Below, one piece after another: positions 44,184-54,756 of a stretch of 64,000 bases of DNA (position 1 is its first letter; each line of letters starts with the position of its first letter). The translations under genes and the position numbers were made by a program. The stretch covers positions 1,522-65,521 of the forward strand of contig MU616615.1 of NCBI GenBank assembly GCA_025201705.1, in the 5' to 3' direction. Source of the stretch: Dissophora ornata (taxonomy: Eukaryota; Mortierellomycota; Mortierellomycetes; Mortierellales; Mortierellaceae). A model generated the notes under the pieces. The model was not told the origin of the DNA, did no database searches, and saw only the letters and a list, made by a program, of their open reading frames with translations.

Positions 44184-45872
44184 TCACTCATCGTCATCCA
44201 ACACATTACGGATCAAATCACGGATATGGCTGCTCTCTGTTCGTCCAGCTTCATCGGTTCGCCAGTCTGACGTCGGGATCGGGGGTAGAATAATGTCCTG
44301 TGTCTTCCAGCTGGCTGCGCTCATGGTAGGTGAGAAGGCAGTATCGTAGGCCGAGGAACTGGTGGCCGCATGTTCATCGGAGTACGACCCGATACCTGCA
44401 CCTACTGCAGAGACAGAGGCCGAGATAGAGGGCGCAGAAAGGTAGGCATGACTTGGAGAACTTCTGGGTGCATAGCTCTCATCGCCGTCCTCTTCATCAA
44501 ACATCTGCTTCAGTGACATCTGATGGTTCACGGCCGCAGCAGCTGCGACGGCTCCTGCACTTGACGTGGCGCCACCTGCAGCAGCAGCACCACCTAGGCC
44601 TCCTGACAGGGATTCTTGACTAGCAGCTGACATCCGGTTCGCGAGTGCGTACTGCTGCTTCAGGGCGTCGCTCGTCGCCGAAGGAACGGGGAATGGCAGC
44701 AGGCTGGCTTCAGTATTTCCTCCAATTGCAGCCGCATTGCCGAAGGATTCGTTACTTTGATCGCTGATACGCATGCTGGGCGCTCCATAGTCCGCAATGC
44801 CGGCGCCAGAGGTGGCAGCAGCAGCAGCAGCAGCAGCATACGAATAGGATCCGGCCTGGTGCAAGCTTGGCAGGGAGAGATTGTCTGCACTATTACCCAT
44901 ACCCGCACCATACACATAGTCACTCTTCTCAAGTACAGGTCCAAGATCTTCATGATCCAACTGTTCCTCACGTCTTCTCTTGCGTTTTCTGGTCATGACC
45001 AATCCAAAGACGATCAAGGCCAGGGCCGCGGCTCCTCCGACAGCACTTAGCGCTGCAACAGGCACGTTCGTGTTTGATTTTTGGGTCTGGTTCTGACCCG
45101 ATGAAGGCGACAGTCCTGGGAGCTGAGTACTGCTGGGATCTGAACCTGAGGCTGTCGTAACAGAGGCAGTGGCGTTAACAAGAATAAAGGTCGTGACAGA
45201 GATCATGGTTGTTTTTCCCGAGATCACAGTAGGCACAACCGTGTATGTGGTGGTATAGACGGGTGAAGCTGTGGTGGTATAGACGGATGTAGCTGTGGTG
45301 CCTCCTTGAACAGGTGTAGTTTGAGTTGGGTCAGAGGTAGACTTTGGTGGGACCGTAGTCGTGGCTTGGGGAGGATTGGTGGTTGCCGCGGGCTCGGTTG
45401 TGGCAGGTGCTTGCGTGGTTGTTGTTGTTGTTGTTGTTGCTGGTGGTGGAGGCTCTGTGATGGTCATACTTCCGCATGTAGCGGTATAGCCCCAAGGATG
45501 GAGCAGATGCAGGAGGTCATAGGCTGTTCCGGTGTACTCGACATATATCTGGTTGCTAGAGCAGGATCCATAGGCACTGCTGGGGATCGTCCAAGAGCCT
45601 CCGTTCGAAGTTGCAAACGAGGCGAGCTGACTGCCGCCGCTCGAGCAGCGGACTGTAGCAGTGACAGAGTAAATATCACTGGCCTTTGGCCACCAGCCAT
45701 TGTCGCCCAAAGACAAGGTGACAGAGTCACCCACTTGATGAGTTCCTGTTGGCGACTGGCAGTTGATTGTGGCCTCTACCATGCCCATGGACAGGCAGGC
45801 AATGGTGGCCACTGCCGAGAACAGGCGTGCCGCTGTTGAGGTTGGTGTTTTCTTTTTCGATATGGCGACCAT
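44184..45872 (-). CDS. Ser/Thr-rich single-pass surface protein A
   Basis: Intronless, 562 aa. A signal peptide (SAVATIACLSMGMVEAT) is followed by a domain of about 110 residues starting INCQSPTGTHQVGDSVTLSL, with three further Cys and a closing CGSMTI, resembling Kre9/Knh1-like wall domains. Then come a Pro/Thr run, a long Thr-rich O-glycosylation stalk (to about 280), a helix (AALSAVGGAAALALIVFGLV) and a strongly basic stop-transfer (RKRKRRREE). The cytoplasmic tail of about 250 residues is Ala/Ser-rich with Tyr (YSYAAAAAAAATSGAG) and a charged end. The layout is like fungal wall-stress sensors (Mid2/Wsc type) but the head is different. It is paralogous to the protein at 47474-48907. Confidence 0.8.
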   Translation of the reverse strand: MVAISKKKTPTSTAARLFSAVATIACLSMGMVEATINCQSPTGTHQVGDSVTLSLGDNGWWPKASDIYSVTATVRCSSGGSQLASFATSNGGSWTIPSSAYGSCSSNQIYVEYTGTAYDLLHLLHPWGYTATCGSMTITEPPPPATTTTTTTTQAPATTEPAATTNPPQATTTVPPKSTSDPTQTTPVQGGTTATSVYTTTASPVYTTTYTVVPTVISGKTTMISVTTFILVNATASVTTASGSDPSSTQLPGLSPSSGQNQTQKSNTNVPVAALSAVGGAAALALIVFGLVMTRKRKRRREEQLDHEDLGPVLEKSDYVYGAGMGNSADNLSLPSLHQAGSYSYAAAAAAAATSGAGIADYGAPSMRISDQSNESFGNAAAIGGNTEASLLPFPVPSATSDALKQQYALANRMSAASQESLSGGLGGAAAAGGATSSAGAVAAAAAVNHQMSLKQMFDEEDGDESYAPRSSPSHAYLSAPSISASVSAVGAGIGSYSDEHAATSSSAYDTAFSPTMSAASWKTQDIILPPIPTSDWRTDEAGRTESSHIRDLIRNVLDDDE

Positions 45873-47473
45873 CTTTGTTGATGTAATTAGAGGTAGATAT
45901 TATGATGAATATGACATGAATAGGGGAACTTGAGAAGCTATTAGGGTTTGTGAAGTTGTCTGCCCGTGTCGATACAGTAAAGAAGGACTGTGAACCGTTT
46001 GTTGGGAGAGGAAGGGGAGTCGTGAACCCAGAGGGGAGTGGGAGAGAAGTGACGATGGAGGACGAGGGGAGGAGGGGCGAAAGGGTGCGGGTGGGAGGGA
46101 CGGACGAAGACGACAAAGGGGGAGAAAAGAGAAGGGTTCCAGAGAGCCAGACAGTTAAAAAGAAATCAGCGAGACGTAATCGTGGAGTAGGAAAGCATAC
46201 TGGGCGTACTTCTCATATCATGGCTCACCCTGGCTCTCCTGCACGCGCCTCTGTCCAGCAGCTCCGATCGTCCAGATGGTTTAGTGCGCTGTCTAATACT
46301 CTTTTCCAGGGGCTGGATCGCTTACACTAGTTGTCAGAAATTCATTCCTCTCCAGTCTCGGGGAGCTCTGATGATTGTTTCGTGCATCCCCGTTCTCGTT
46401 TCTTGCATTTTCGATGATACTCTTTTATTACAATACACATGTTGTTTGTTCCTCGGCCATCCCACGTCTCCACTAATCCATGTCACCTCTATTTACTTGT
46501 CTGGGGGTTTTTTTTGGCCGTGCCTGTTGTCCCATGTCCAGTTTATTGCACTTTCGCTGCTTTTGTTTTGCATTGCGCGGTTGTTGTTATTATTATTTTT
46601 TTTTATTGAGAGCCCTATATTTTCAAGCCCTATCGACTTCAAAAACAATAAAAAACCTTGTATTTGCTCATCTTTATTCACTACACATGTCGTGTGGATG
46701 TGGGTGGGGAACAACAACTCATGACTGACAAGTTGCATTTGGTTCCGTGCACAAGAAAAAAGGGCTCTTTGATATGGGCATTTGTCCAGAAGGGTGTGGT
46801 TCTGGATCGCAACTGCATCCAGAGAAGGTACATGTACTGTACATACATGTACTGTACATACATGGATGTACTGGGTACAAGAACTGTGCCACAATGTGTA
46901 TGTGTTGGGTCTTCAGAAAAAGCGCGTGCTTTCGATCGAACCCCGCCCGTTTAATCGTTCGATTAGTCGTTACGTTATTGTTTGGCCTTCACGCGCATGC
47001 TACTAGTCTACTTGGTGGTTATTATTAGGTTTAAGAGATCTTGCTTGTAAAGTGAACAAACGGCAATCGCGCACTTGTGGCGGCTCCGTGTTGTATTTTT
47101 TACAATACATGAATCATGATGAGTGCTTGAGTAAGTTACATGCTTAATTGCAAGGGGTCGTTGCGCATTTTCGGGTTGATCGAGCTATTAACGAGAGTAC
47201 CGGAGGACTGATAAAGGTGTCTTTGTAAACAATCGGAGTGTCGCACATGGCTTCCATTTCACTGTGAAGCTCTGGCCGCTTGCCGAGAACTTGTCGTGCC
47301 CTTGCAGTAATTCCAAGCAGGGCATGTGCGCTTTTCGCGCATGATCACTCCACGCACAAACATACTAAACTTCATGTATGTATGCTTTGGTTTTCTTTTT
47401 TTTTTCCCTGAATGCACATCAAGTGCGACATTATATTGTATACTAGATAGAGGATGTGGCGAAAAAAAAACTA
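45873..47473. other. Intergenic region between surface-protein genes A and B
   Basis: About 1.6 kb. The first 280 bp, purine-rich on the plus strand, form the leader/promoter of gene A. A short palindromic tandem repeat at 46830-46864 is annotated separately. No gene is recognised in the remainder. Confidence 0.5.
46830..46864. repeat. Tandem palindromic 15-bp repeat
   Basis: The unit ACATGTACTGTACAT occurs twice in tandem plus a partial third. Each contains the near-perfect palindrome ATGTACTGTACAT. The reverse complement of this 13-mer recurs at 54111-54123, at the edge of the kelch duplication. Confidence 0.85.
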
Positions 47474-48907
47474 CTATGAACTTAAGGTCATATCTTTCAT
47501 TGGTATATCTTGTGTTGCATCGTCGTCGCCTCTGTGGCCCATCTCGGGCAAAATGACTTGTGGTCCCCGCCGTGCGGATGAAGAGGTTAGCGTCGAGGAG
47601 GTATTGGTATTGGGTAGCGATGTCATGCTCGAGCCCGATGTCATCATAGGCATGCCTTGTGCACCTGTTGAAACTGGAGGCGGCGGCGGGAAATAGCCTG
47701 GCTGCTGCTGACCCTGGAATGGATCCCGTGGAGTTTGATAAGGTGTTCTATTGTCGCTGTAATATGTTGCGTTTGTAGCAGCAGGACTTGGTCCACCTTG
47801 AGCATAGTAAGGGTTATAGTACTCGTCCTCGTTGTTGTAGCCCTGCTGGTGGTTGGCTCCGTATCCCCCTCCTGCACCCTGCTGACCATAGCCATAGCCC
47901 TCGTCTGGGTAGTATGCAGCGGTTGGCTGTGGAACCTTCGGTTGAGCCTTGTTCGATGCGTACACAGCTGCACCGCCAGCTGCACCGCCAGCTGCAGCTG
48001 TAGCAACCCTTGCGTTTCGGCTATTAGGGCTTGTAGTTCGGGACCCCTCGTCCATCGAGGATACTTTCGCGAACTGGTTGTTGGACTGAGAGGACCATGG
48101 CATGATAGCGTCTTGCATACGTCTGATTTTCTGCTTGCGTAAATACAACCACGTTCCGAAAGCGACCAGGAACAGGATCAGGCCCGCTACCTATTTTTCC
48201 AGTCATACAATATAAAAGCTGTCCCGTCAGTGTCAAGCCATCAACGTCTATCAGTGAACTATTGTTCTCTACATGAGGACAACCATTTGACTTACAATCG
48301 CTACGATAACAATAACATCGGTCTTTGGCTTATTCTGGCCTGCACTGTCTGTTGTTGTCGGCGAGGCCATGCTTGTTGTAGTCGTTGTTGTTGTTGTTGT
48401 TCGGGTCGTAGTACTGGTTGGGGCTGTCGTGGATGGCGCCATGGTCGTAGTGGTAGTAGTGATGGTATTGTTCGGCGCAGGCGTGATGATGACGCTGCCG
48501 CATCGTACATGATCAAACGAGGTTCTGAGAAGACCGAAGATGCCATCCTTGGCAACACCGCTATATTCTACGTGGAAGGAATTCGCGGCACATGTTCCTG
48601 TCGTCCCTCCACCGGTTGTTGCATTTCCAACGCCTGGGACCGTCCAGGAGACGGGGCCGGCAAAATTTGTGATAGCAAGAGTGGCAATCTGCACTCCAGA
48701 ATCGCAATAGAGAGTCGCTGCCATCGATACGATATCCGCTACTGTTGGGTCGTTTGCGTCTGAAGACCAGCTTAAAGTGAAACTATCTCCAGCTTTGAAT
48801 GTGCCGTTGCCAGGGGTGACACAGATGATGGTGGCATGGACCGAGGAGAGCCATGTCAGCAAACACCCCACGACGAGGTATAGCAAGGCATTAGAGCGGT
48901 GCTTCAT
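47474..48907 (-). CDS. Ser/Thr-rich single-pass surface protein B
   Basis: Two exons, complement(join(47474..48190,48296..48907)), 442 aa, joined in phase 0 within the membrane helix (VIVIVAI|VAGLILFLVAF). Signal peptide ALLYLVVGCLLTWLSSVHA. The head starts TIICVTPGNGTFKAGDSFTL and ends RCGSVII, collinear with protein A. A Thr-rich stalk (about 150-190) precedes the helix and a basic RKQKIRR stop-transfer. The tail of about 220 residues is Gly/Gln/Tyr/Pro-rich (YYPDEGYGYGQQGAGGGYG; YFPPPPPVS) and ends in acidic/Asp-rich sequence. It is a likely O-mannosylated surface sensor or wall protein; function is inferred from topology. Confidence 0.8.
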
Positions 48908-50677
48908 TATGGGCGATGGCGATATGTAGGAGGCGGTAGGTTTCTTGACTGGAGTTGACAGTGTCGTTGCTGATGAGCAAATGAAAGACGGGTATCGGGA
49001 TGGAATGTCGATATTCCACACTTTGTTCCTGGATTCGATAAGCAACCTTGTTTCAGAGTGTCACTTCTGTCAAGATGCGATTGTTGAAGGGAGGAGCGCA
49101 GAGGGGAGGAGCGCAGAGGGGAGGAGGTCAAGAGACGAGGAGAAGAGAGGAGAAGAGAGAGGGAAAGGGGGGTACCGAAGGTTCGCCAAGCGATGAGCTC
49201 TTCGCGGCTGAGAGCTGGACAGCAGCTGGTCTGTGTCGGCGACAAGGCGGGGAGGGTGGGTTGTGGGGGGTTCCGGGAGGAAATGAACGAACTGGCGAGG
49301 TAATGGGAGTGGGCAGTCCTTGATCCTGAATTCTGAATGGCGGCAGGGGAATGAATTCGAGGGATGACGATGATGGTGATGATGGTGGAGGGTGCGGAGT
49401 GGAACGAAGGAGCGACTTTGGACCTTCCTTGCAGGTGCTGGGGTGTGATAACCGCTGTTCTGCCGCAACCCACGCGTGTCCCGCTGTAATTTATTTGCAC
49501 TCGAGTTTCTCGGAAATTGCATTATTTTAATAGTGCTTAGTACTAAAGTTTTTGCTTAGTACATGCGCGGCTCTTCCAATACAAATGGCGCTATGGCCCT
49601 TTCTGCGTTTCTCACTCGATGATGCAGGTTATATCTGCCAGAGCAGAGCCACACTTCTTTCCGTTTGTCTACACGAGCCACTAATATCGAAGTTACCGCA
49701 TTCAGCAAGCATATCGTGAGAGAGTCCAAGCTGGCGCCCCGGCGCTAAAAAGCAAGGAGTAGTATCCATCGCAGGAAGACCCCCACGACCGCGCTCTCAA
49801 CTGAGGTACCTCGTATCTCTGAAAAAATGCATGAACAAACATCGCGCAACGTCGCTGCCCGCGGAAGGCGACTGCCGTACCTGCGTATAACTATCCGAAT
49901 TAGAGGTTAGGCTTCATCCGATCGTGGCATTTTATTAAAGTAATATAAGTGTCGATCAATTAGAAGCATCCTCGCCCTGTCTGCTACTCTAAATCCCACG
50001 GCTCTTCCTCTGCGATGCTCTGTCATTCGTCAGAGATTATGGTATTTGAGGAATCAGAGGTGAACAGGCCACTGGTGACACACTCTCTGATGAGTCCCAA
50101 TGCACTGTTAGTGAATGGGAATAAACATATCCTGAGCATCGGATGCAGGAGAGGAGTCAGACGCAGGCAGAGATACGAGTTCAGACTTGTATGATGTTGG
50201 AAAAAAGACTGCAAAACACCTGGTGACGTGGATAAGGCTGGCGAGGCAAACGATGCTGCTCATGTGGATACTACCGATGATTGTGGGGAAGAGTGCTCGT
50301 TGTACTTGATGGCATTGAGAGACGATGAAGGACACACGAATTCAGGCACTTCAACAGTCCAAGGGTTGACTATTTCTTGCCACGATTGCCCCAGCTACAA
50401 GATATACTACGACACCAATGCGATGTTTGACACATCCAGCTCAGGAACAACCGATTTTTAAGGTTGAGACCGATTCATCTCTTGGTTCAACGCCTGTATT
50501 TACTTCGCCATCACTCATCACTGCCTTCCGTTCCCTGAATTTTAGAGCAAGGTGTGTGTTAACTCGAGAAAATGGCAGCTTTGAGTTACATGCACCTTAA
50601 TTTCAAGTCTTTTTATTATTCGTAGCTGTGTAGACGACAATATGTAACGTTCTCAGTCGCTCTTTCACTGGCAACCT
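48908..50677. other. Intergenic region
   Basis: About 1.8 kb. A purine-rich zone (49080-49170) contains three imperfect copies of GGGAGGAGCGCAGA and lies in the leader/promoter of surface gene B. From 49530 to 50677 I see only short overlapping frames with no recognisable protein. Confidence 0.5.
49084..49131. repeat. Short purine-rich tandem repeat
   Basis: The 14-bp unit GGGAGGAGCGCAGA is repeated about three times with decay at the right end. It lies about 180 bp upstream of surface gene B. Confidence 0.7.
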
Positions 50678-52737
50678 CTATTCGTCAATCAGCCTGCTCA
50701 GCACCCTGAACACATCCGTAAGGCTGACCACACCCACAGCACAACCGCTATCATTTACCACCCACATGCGATGAGCCTTGGTCGCCTGCAGCTTCGAAAG
50801 GGTGTATCCAAAGGTAGACTTGGCATTCACATCTAGGATGGGGTACTGGTCCTATTGTTGCAATAAGGAAGGTAGGGTTTTGTCAATGGAATGCGCAAAT
50901 GCCAGCAGTTTACAATTAGGCGGCTTTTTCGTCGACTATACCTCTCCACTCTCAACTCCGTGCGATAAACGGATCTTGCATACCAGCTGGAAGCAGCTGA
51001 TCCACAACCACGAGGTTCTCAAGTTTTTCATGATGTGCTGCAATGTTTCGTTTCACGGAAAAAAAAATAATAAACGTGTGGTTCGTCAGAATTCAGAGCG
51101 TAGCACTCCATTAACCATGCCATCCCAGTTGAAAAGCTGCACTTCGCACCTTAATATCCGTCATGCTGATATTGCCCAAAAGCATGCCTTGATCATCAAG
51201 AACTGCGAGCGAGGAGACGCCATTTGTGCCTGTCAAACGCAATTCGTTAGCCTTCAGAAAATTGCCAAACAATATTTCTCCGCAAAAGTCATGTCCGCAT
51301 AGCAAGCGTACTCATGGAAATTAAGGCATCCAAAACTTTTTCTTCTCCGTTAACAGAGAGGACTCTGTTGTTTGTCAGACCGCATTGTTGAAGCTATCAT
51401 GATCGAAAAGAAGAGGTATCAAACCGTGTTGGTTCATAAGAGTGAGATGACCTGTCAAGAGGAAATATTTCTGTCGTGCTGCTTACACTCTTCTGCATCA
51501 CAGACTGGAGTTGCGGATATTCGCTCAACTAGACATGTCCAAGTTAAGGAGCTTTCTGTTAAAGGACTTCTCGCCATAATCCATGACAAACGCGTTATAC
51601 TGTGCAACCTCGGCACAAACATACGTGGCGCATCAAGTAGTCCAGAGTCGAGGATTGGGACAAAATTCCTTTCATGTTTCCTTCCGCATCCATGACAGCC
51701 ACTAGAAACGGACAGTGTTATTTGTAAAAGTTAACAAAGCTTTTCTGTTTCATTCGAGCGATCAGACGCAAAGGCCGTTCTCTTTAGTCGCGCCATACCT
51801 CGATGAATTCCTGTTCCAAAGTCATGGACTACGCCTCCCAGCCTTGTCTCTGGCAACACTGTACAGAATGGGTCTTTGCCTGATAAATCTGCAGTTCCAA
51901 ATCGGACAGGTTGCAAAAAAAGAGGATTTCTTGTTATTACCTTTCTACAATCAATGCAGCTACTGTGCGCCAATAAATCCCCGTCAACAATAGACACCGC
52001 ATGGCCAAGCGACAGTATAAGGCCACTTGAGAACAACGGGAAAGCAGAAATAAAGAGGAATTACCACCTACCGGAAGCTAACTTCACAGGTACATTCTGG
52101 CTCCTGCTTGTCCGTTGGATCAAGTCGCGCATCTCCATTGTTTGGTCCTCAAGTGGAACCTCCATCTTCTTCAGCAGCAGCAGGATATAAGTCATCAGGT
52201 CGCCATAGTCGAACATGCCGACATACATGCTCCTGGAACTGTCATAAACAGGAGCGGAAGTGATTCCATTCTTCAGCAGCACCTGATCCAACGAAAGACA
52301 ACGAAAGTTAGCACCTTTGTCTACCCGCCGAGACTCATGGCGGAGCTTCCATAGTAAAGGACATAATGCAGCATTGTCACCGCGTGGCCCTCTTTGCGCG
52401 TATCACATTCCCGCCTTGCGAACGTTCATGACTCATGAGCAACGAGGATTTGTCAGACCGAGATACAGTGAGTTGTTGTGGTTTACCTCACAGGCGTCTT
52501 CCACCGTGGCATCGGCATCACTATTGGAGTCAATCAGAGGACTTGCGATGAGTTTCCTGAAATGATGCGAAGCGATGCTGAGAATGGCGGTGACTTTTTG
52601 GTGAGAATGACATACATTGTGACGAGAATCTGCTTTTCGATGAGGGTGCCAGCTTTGACCATGGTCCAGTCATGCGTGGCGGTGGTTAGGCCCTCCCGAT
52701 GCTGACGTTGATTCGGAAGTACTCTGTCGCTGTTCAT
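50678..52737 (-). CDS. SDS23: Sds23/Sds24-like CBS-domain protein
   Basis: Ten exons, complement(join(50678..50851,50942..51037,51150..51229,51312..51393,51487..51528,51625..51701,51799..51888,52072..52282,52487..52556,52616..52737)), 347 aa. All junctions keep frame. CBS repeats are visible: TVEDACE|VLLKNGITSAPVYD and GMFDYGDLMTYILLLL; VVHDFGTGIHR|VAVMDAEG and SSTLDYLMRH; LDALISMSTNGVSSLAVLD and GNISMTDIK; then SWLWISCFQL, DQYPILDV, ATKAHRMWVV and GVVSLTDVFRVL. This order is that of the Sds23/Moc1 family, regulators of PP2A-type phosphatases linked to nutrient control and septation. Exon 6 is only 14 codons. The N-terminus is shorter than in yeast Sds23, so an additional upstream exon is possible. 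CBS modules usually bind adenine nucleotides. Confidence 0.85.
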
Positions 52738-54133
52738 TGGCGAATGAAGCAAAAGAAATTATGGCGGGATGTGTTGAAGCGAGAAAGAGAGAGCAAGGGA
52801 GCGGAGGAGTAATGACCAAATGAAGGAAGTTTCGTAATGGACAGAGGTTAGCCCAAGAAAGAGCAGGCTCTCGAAGTGCATGTCTGCGAACGGCACTGTG
52901 TCCTCGTCCAACCACTGGATGGAGCCTGTCTTGGAGTGATGCTTGCACAGTTGATTATAGCCCTGGCTTGACAGCTGCTATGAGCATCCTTGCCACGCGT
53001 CACGCTCGGCTGTGTTAGACCTGTCGACTGCAAGTGCATGATGTATGCAGGCAATGCTGCTAACACGCTATTCCCGAGAGTCACACTTCGGTGTGATGAA
53101 CGGATGCCAGACGTTCATGGAAACACACCCAGCGAGAGTGGCTCCAATGGTGGCTGCGAGGCGGGAGCTGTTGTCCGAATGGTGCTACAGGGCTGGCCAC
53201 AACGCGGCAGTTCAGATCGCCACCAGCAAACCGCATTTCCGGTAAATTGGTGGCAATCAAGCAACAAAAGGCGTGCACCGCGTGGCAACAAAGTTTCATG
53301 ATAGCAGCGCCGCTGAGAAAGCCCTATCGGAGTAGAGGTGTTCTTCCTCTACACACGACAATGTGCTTGTTCGACACCGCGCATGCAACGTGCGTACGTG
53401 CATAGGCCATCGGGGACATTTGGGCGTGACATAAAGTTGACACCCGAAAGCCTCGCGGGGATTGCACCTGTGGAAGTCCACGCTCAAAGTCCCATTTTGG
53501 AATCAAACAGCAAGTTATGCAGACGTAAACTCTAGGTTGCAGAATGGCCCCAAAACCAAAGGCAAGTGACCAAAGTAAGAACAAGAGTTCTAAGTAGAGG
53601 CGTTCGAAAACAAGGGAAGCTATATATTTCGAAGTTCGTCTGCATCGACCTCCCTCCTAAGAATTTATTCACGAATCGAACTTTCGAGTAAACTCACTCC
53701 TCCATGTTTTATACAGCAGACGGACGATATCAGCCATCTTGATTGACCCTTTGTTTTGTCTCAAGAATCAGACTTGATCATGCATCTCGCGCTTTCAATG
53801 ATGCTCTCCTGGCGACACACGTCCCCGCCTCTTCGTGCACCATGCATAAAATAATTTATTTAGTATGGCCACTGTCGTGTGCCCAATTGCCTCAGCAGTG
53901 AGACTCAGTCCTGGAATGCTCGCTTCCAAGAAATTGGGGCACAAAAATGCGCTTCCAGGGGCTGACAATGTGTTTCCAGTTTTTTCGTGGCACCAGAATT
54001 TCGAGCACTTCAAGAGCGCTCTCCCCTGGTTTCTTGTACGGGTTTAAACTAAGCAAATATGCATTATGCATCAACGGCCCATGCATAATAATAATCAGCA
54101 TTGTTGGCATATGTACAGTACATGTGCAGTAAC
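52738..54133. other. Intergenic region left of the segmental duplication
   Basis: About 1.4 kb. No intact gene is recognised. It contains the second copy of the degenerate dispersed element (53865-54047) and the palindrome at 54111-54123. Confidence 0.5.
53865..54047 (+). repeat. Degenerate dispersed element, copy 2
   Basis: The plus-strand frame encodes a short product with SAVRLSPGM, HKNALPGADNVFPVF and SWHQNF, ending PWFLVRV. The minus strand at 40395-40611 encodes a related product with the corresponding AVRTHG, HNVLSG, FPVWWHQNF and PGFLMRV. It is a relic of an unidentified element. Confidence 0.55.
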
Positions 54134-54359
54134 ACCTTGTAAAACGCGCCAGGAGGAATGTATTGCGGCATGCAAAGACAGCTTGAAGGCCATGGCGCGA
54201 GTGTACTCAGCCAAAGAAACAATGTAAAACAGATGTCTTGCATTCTGGACATGCCAGTGGACTCGTGTCATTGACTTCAGAAAACTCTCCATGTCGACTC
54301 GAAACACGAGCTCAGGCGCGTAAAGATGCTTGTCGATGGTGCCGACATCTAAAAGCTAA

Positions 54360-54369
54360 NNNNNNNNNN
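54360..54369. other. Assembly gap (10 N)
   Basis: Ten N flanked by AGCTAA on both sides, next to an A-run. In the right duplication unit the same spot (about 58240-58256) reads straight through, so the true sequence is probably a short A-rich tract. Confidence 0.95.
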
Positions 54370-54756
54370 AGCTAAAAAAAAAAAAAAAAAGAAGAAAAGG
54401 TGTTTCTCCGTAGAACGCATTTGTGTTTTTTCTGTCTTGGTAATTTGGTAATAGCGATTTGCTCCCTATTTTCAGATGTGGAACTTTATTTTGTGTTTAA
54501 AACCCATGTTTATCTCCTGCAGCTGTGGCGGGTCTCCAGTGTAATAGATCAGGGGGAACAGTTGAACTGTTGTTGAAGCCGTAAACCCTCAAAAAAAAAT
54601 TAAAATCGTCATATGCCTCGTGGCTTCTTTATCATTAGTTTTTTTTATACTATTTGCAAATATTTAGAGAGTCAATGGAATGCTGATGCAGGGAATTTAG
54701 GATATATGGTGGAAAAATGATGCTTCTATCTGTAATAAATGCTCTTTTGGGTCCCA

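Noticed and set aside
46830..46864. CRISPR-like or telomeric repeat
   Set aside because: Only two palindromic units without spacers; the genome is eukaryotic and the motif is not a telomere repeat.
48230..48763. Plus-strand Cys/Arg-rich frame
   Set aside because: It is the antisense of the Thr-rich stalk codons of surface protein B, which explains the composition.
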